Shown here piece after piece: positions 5,233 to 5,446 of a DNA stretch of 5,446 nt. Position 1 is the stretch's first letter. The number at the start of each line of letters is the position of its first letter. The notes beneath the pieces are model-generated. The model was given only the letters and a program-made list of their open reading frames with translations, was not told the DNA's origin and searched no databases. A program made the position numbers and the translations under genes. Origin of the DNA: Gammaproteobacteria bacterium (GTDB taxonomy: Bacteria; Pseudomonadota; Gammaproteobacteria; BMS3Bbin11). The DNA lies in contig JAUWVE010000104.1 in NCBI GenBank assembly GCA_030617565.1, positions 1-5,446 of the forward strand, read 5' to 3'.

Positions 5233-5446
5233 TCAAAAATTCGGCTTTTCAGGAGCATTTTTAAACATCTCGACACTGGCCAGCAGCTCTGCTTTGGCCT
5301 CTTCCACACCACCCCAGCCTTCGACACGTACCCACTTGCCCTCATCCAGGTCTTTATAGTGTTCAAAGAAATGGGCGATCTGATTCACCAGTACCTGTGG
5401 CATGTCTTTCAGCTCATTGACACATTCGTAGCTACGGCACAATTTG
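5233..5446 (-). CDS. ppa: Inorganic pyrophosphatase, C-terminal part (cut by window end)
   Basis: This is the soluble family I pyrophosphatase, which hydrolyses pyrophosphate to two phosphates in the cytoplasm and pulls biosynthetic reactions forward. About 71 C-terminal residues are visible and the frame stays open to the window edge. The diagnostic block is QIAHFFEHYKDLDEGKWVRV, continuing into EGWGG, very close to E. coli Ppa; the Tyr-Lys pair in EHYKDL corresponds to active-site residues Tyr141 and Lys142 of the E. coli enzyme. The aspartate-rich metal site is further upstream, outside the window. The first visible in-frame TTG encodes an internal leucine (KLCRSYE), not a start. No clear terminator follows the stop; the GC-rich inverted repeat element begins about 40 bp downstream and might serve that role. 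Confidence 0.95.
   Translation of the reverse strand, partial: KLCRSYECVNELKDMPQVLVNQIAHFFEHYKDLDEGKWVRVEGWGGVEEAKAELLASVEMFKNAPEKPNF

Overview
The window is a stretch of chromosome that looks gammaproteobacterial. The gene order ftsY-ftsE-ftsX-rpoH is the classic arrangement of that class, and the FtsE, RpoH and pyrophosphatase sequences read like diverged versions of the E. coli proteins. The conserved genes are close to 50% GC by eye, while the stretch between rpoH and ppa is visibly more AT-rich. The genus cannot be fixed from the sequence.

Left part (1-2235, + strand): the C-terminal GTPase part of FtsY (SRP receptor, cut by the window start), FtsE (ABC ATPase) and FtsX (membrane partner). 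The coding regions overlap (11 nt, then 4 nt), so they form one translationally coupled operon joining co-translational membrane targeting to septal peptidoglycan hydrolase control.

Middle (2236-3315, + strand): rpoH, the heat-shock sigma factor, has its own control region, a strong Shine-Dalgarno and a clean intrinsic terminator. The control region is the most informative non-coding DNA here. It holds a perfect CIRCE operator (9-bp arms, 9-bp spacer; the HrcA binding site) lying across a sigma-E-like promoter and directly against a TATAAT -10 box. This suggests that HrcA, itself controlled by GroE availability, represses synthesis of the heat-shock sigma factor.

Right part (3316-5446, minus strand): two poorly characterised genes and the 3' end of ppa. 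The first encodes a small membrane-anchored protein whose predicted periplasmic part has a heptad hydrophobic pattern with methionine at most core positions, a 'methionine zipper'. It has a TTG start behind a perfect AGGAGG. The second encodes an exported, mostly helical protein with TPR-like character. It is flanked on one side by five copies of a 7-bp tandem repeat, which end two bases from its stop codon, and on the other by a roughly 134-bp element built from 9-bp GC-rich repeats in inverted orientation. The segment between rpoH and ppa therefore looks like the variable part of an otherwise conserved neighbourhood.

I see no transposase, CRISPR array, tRNA, rRNA, or phage or defence genes. 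Most of the window is housekeeping. The observations most worth following up are the layered rpoH regulatory region, the methionine-core coiled-coil protein and the intergenic repeat elements.
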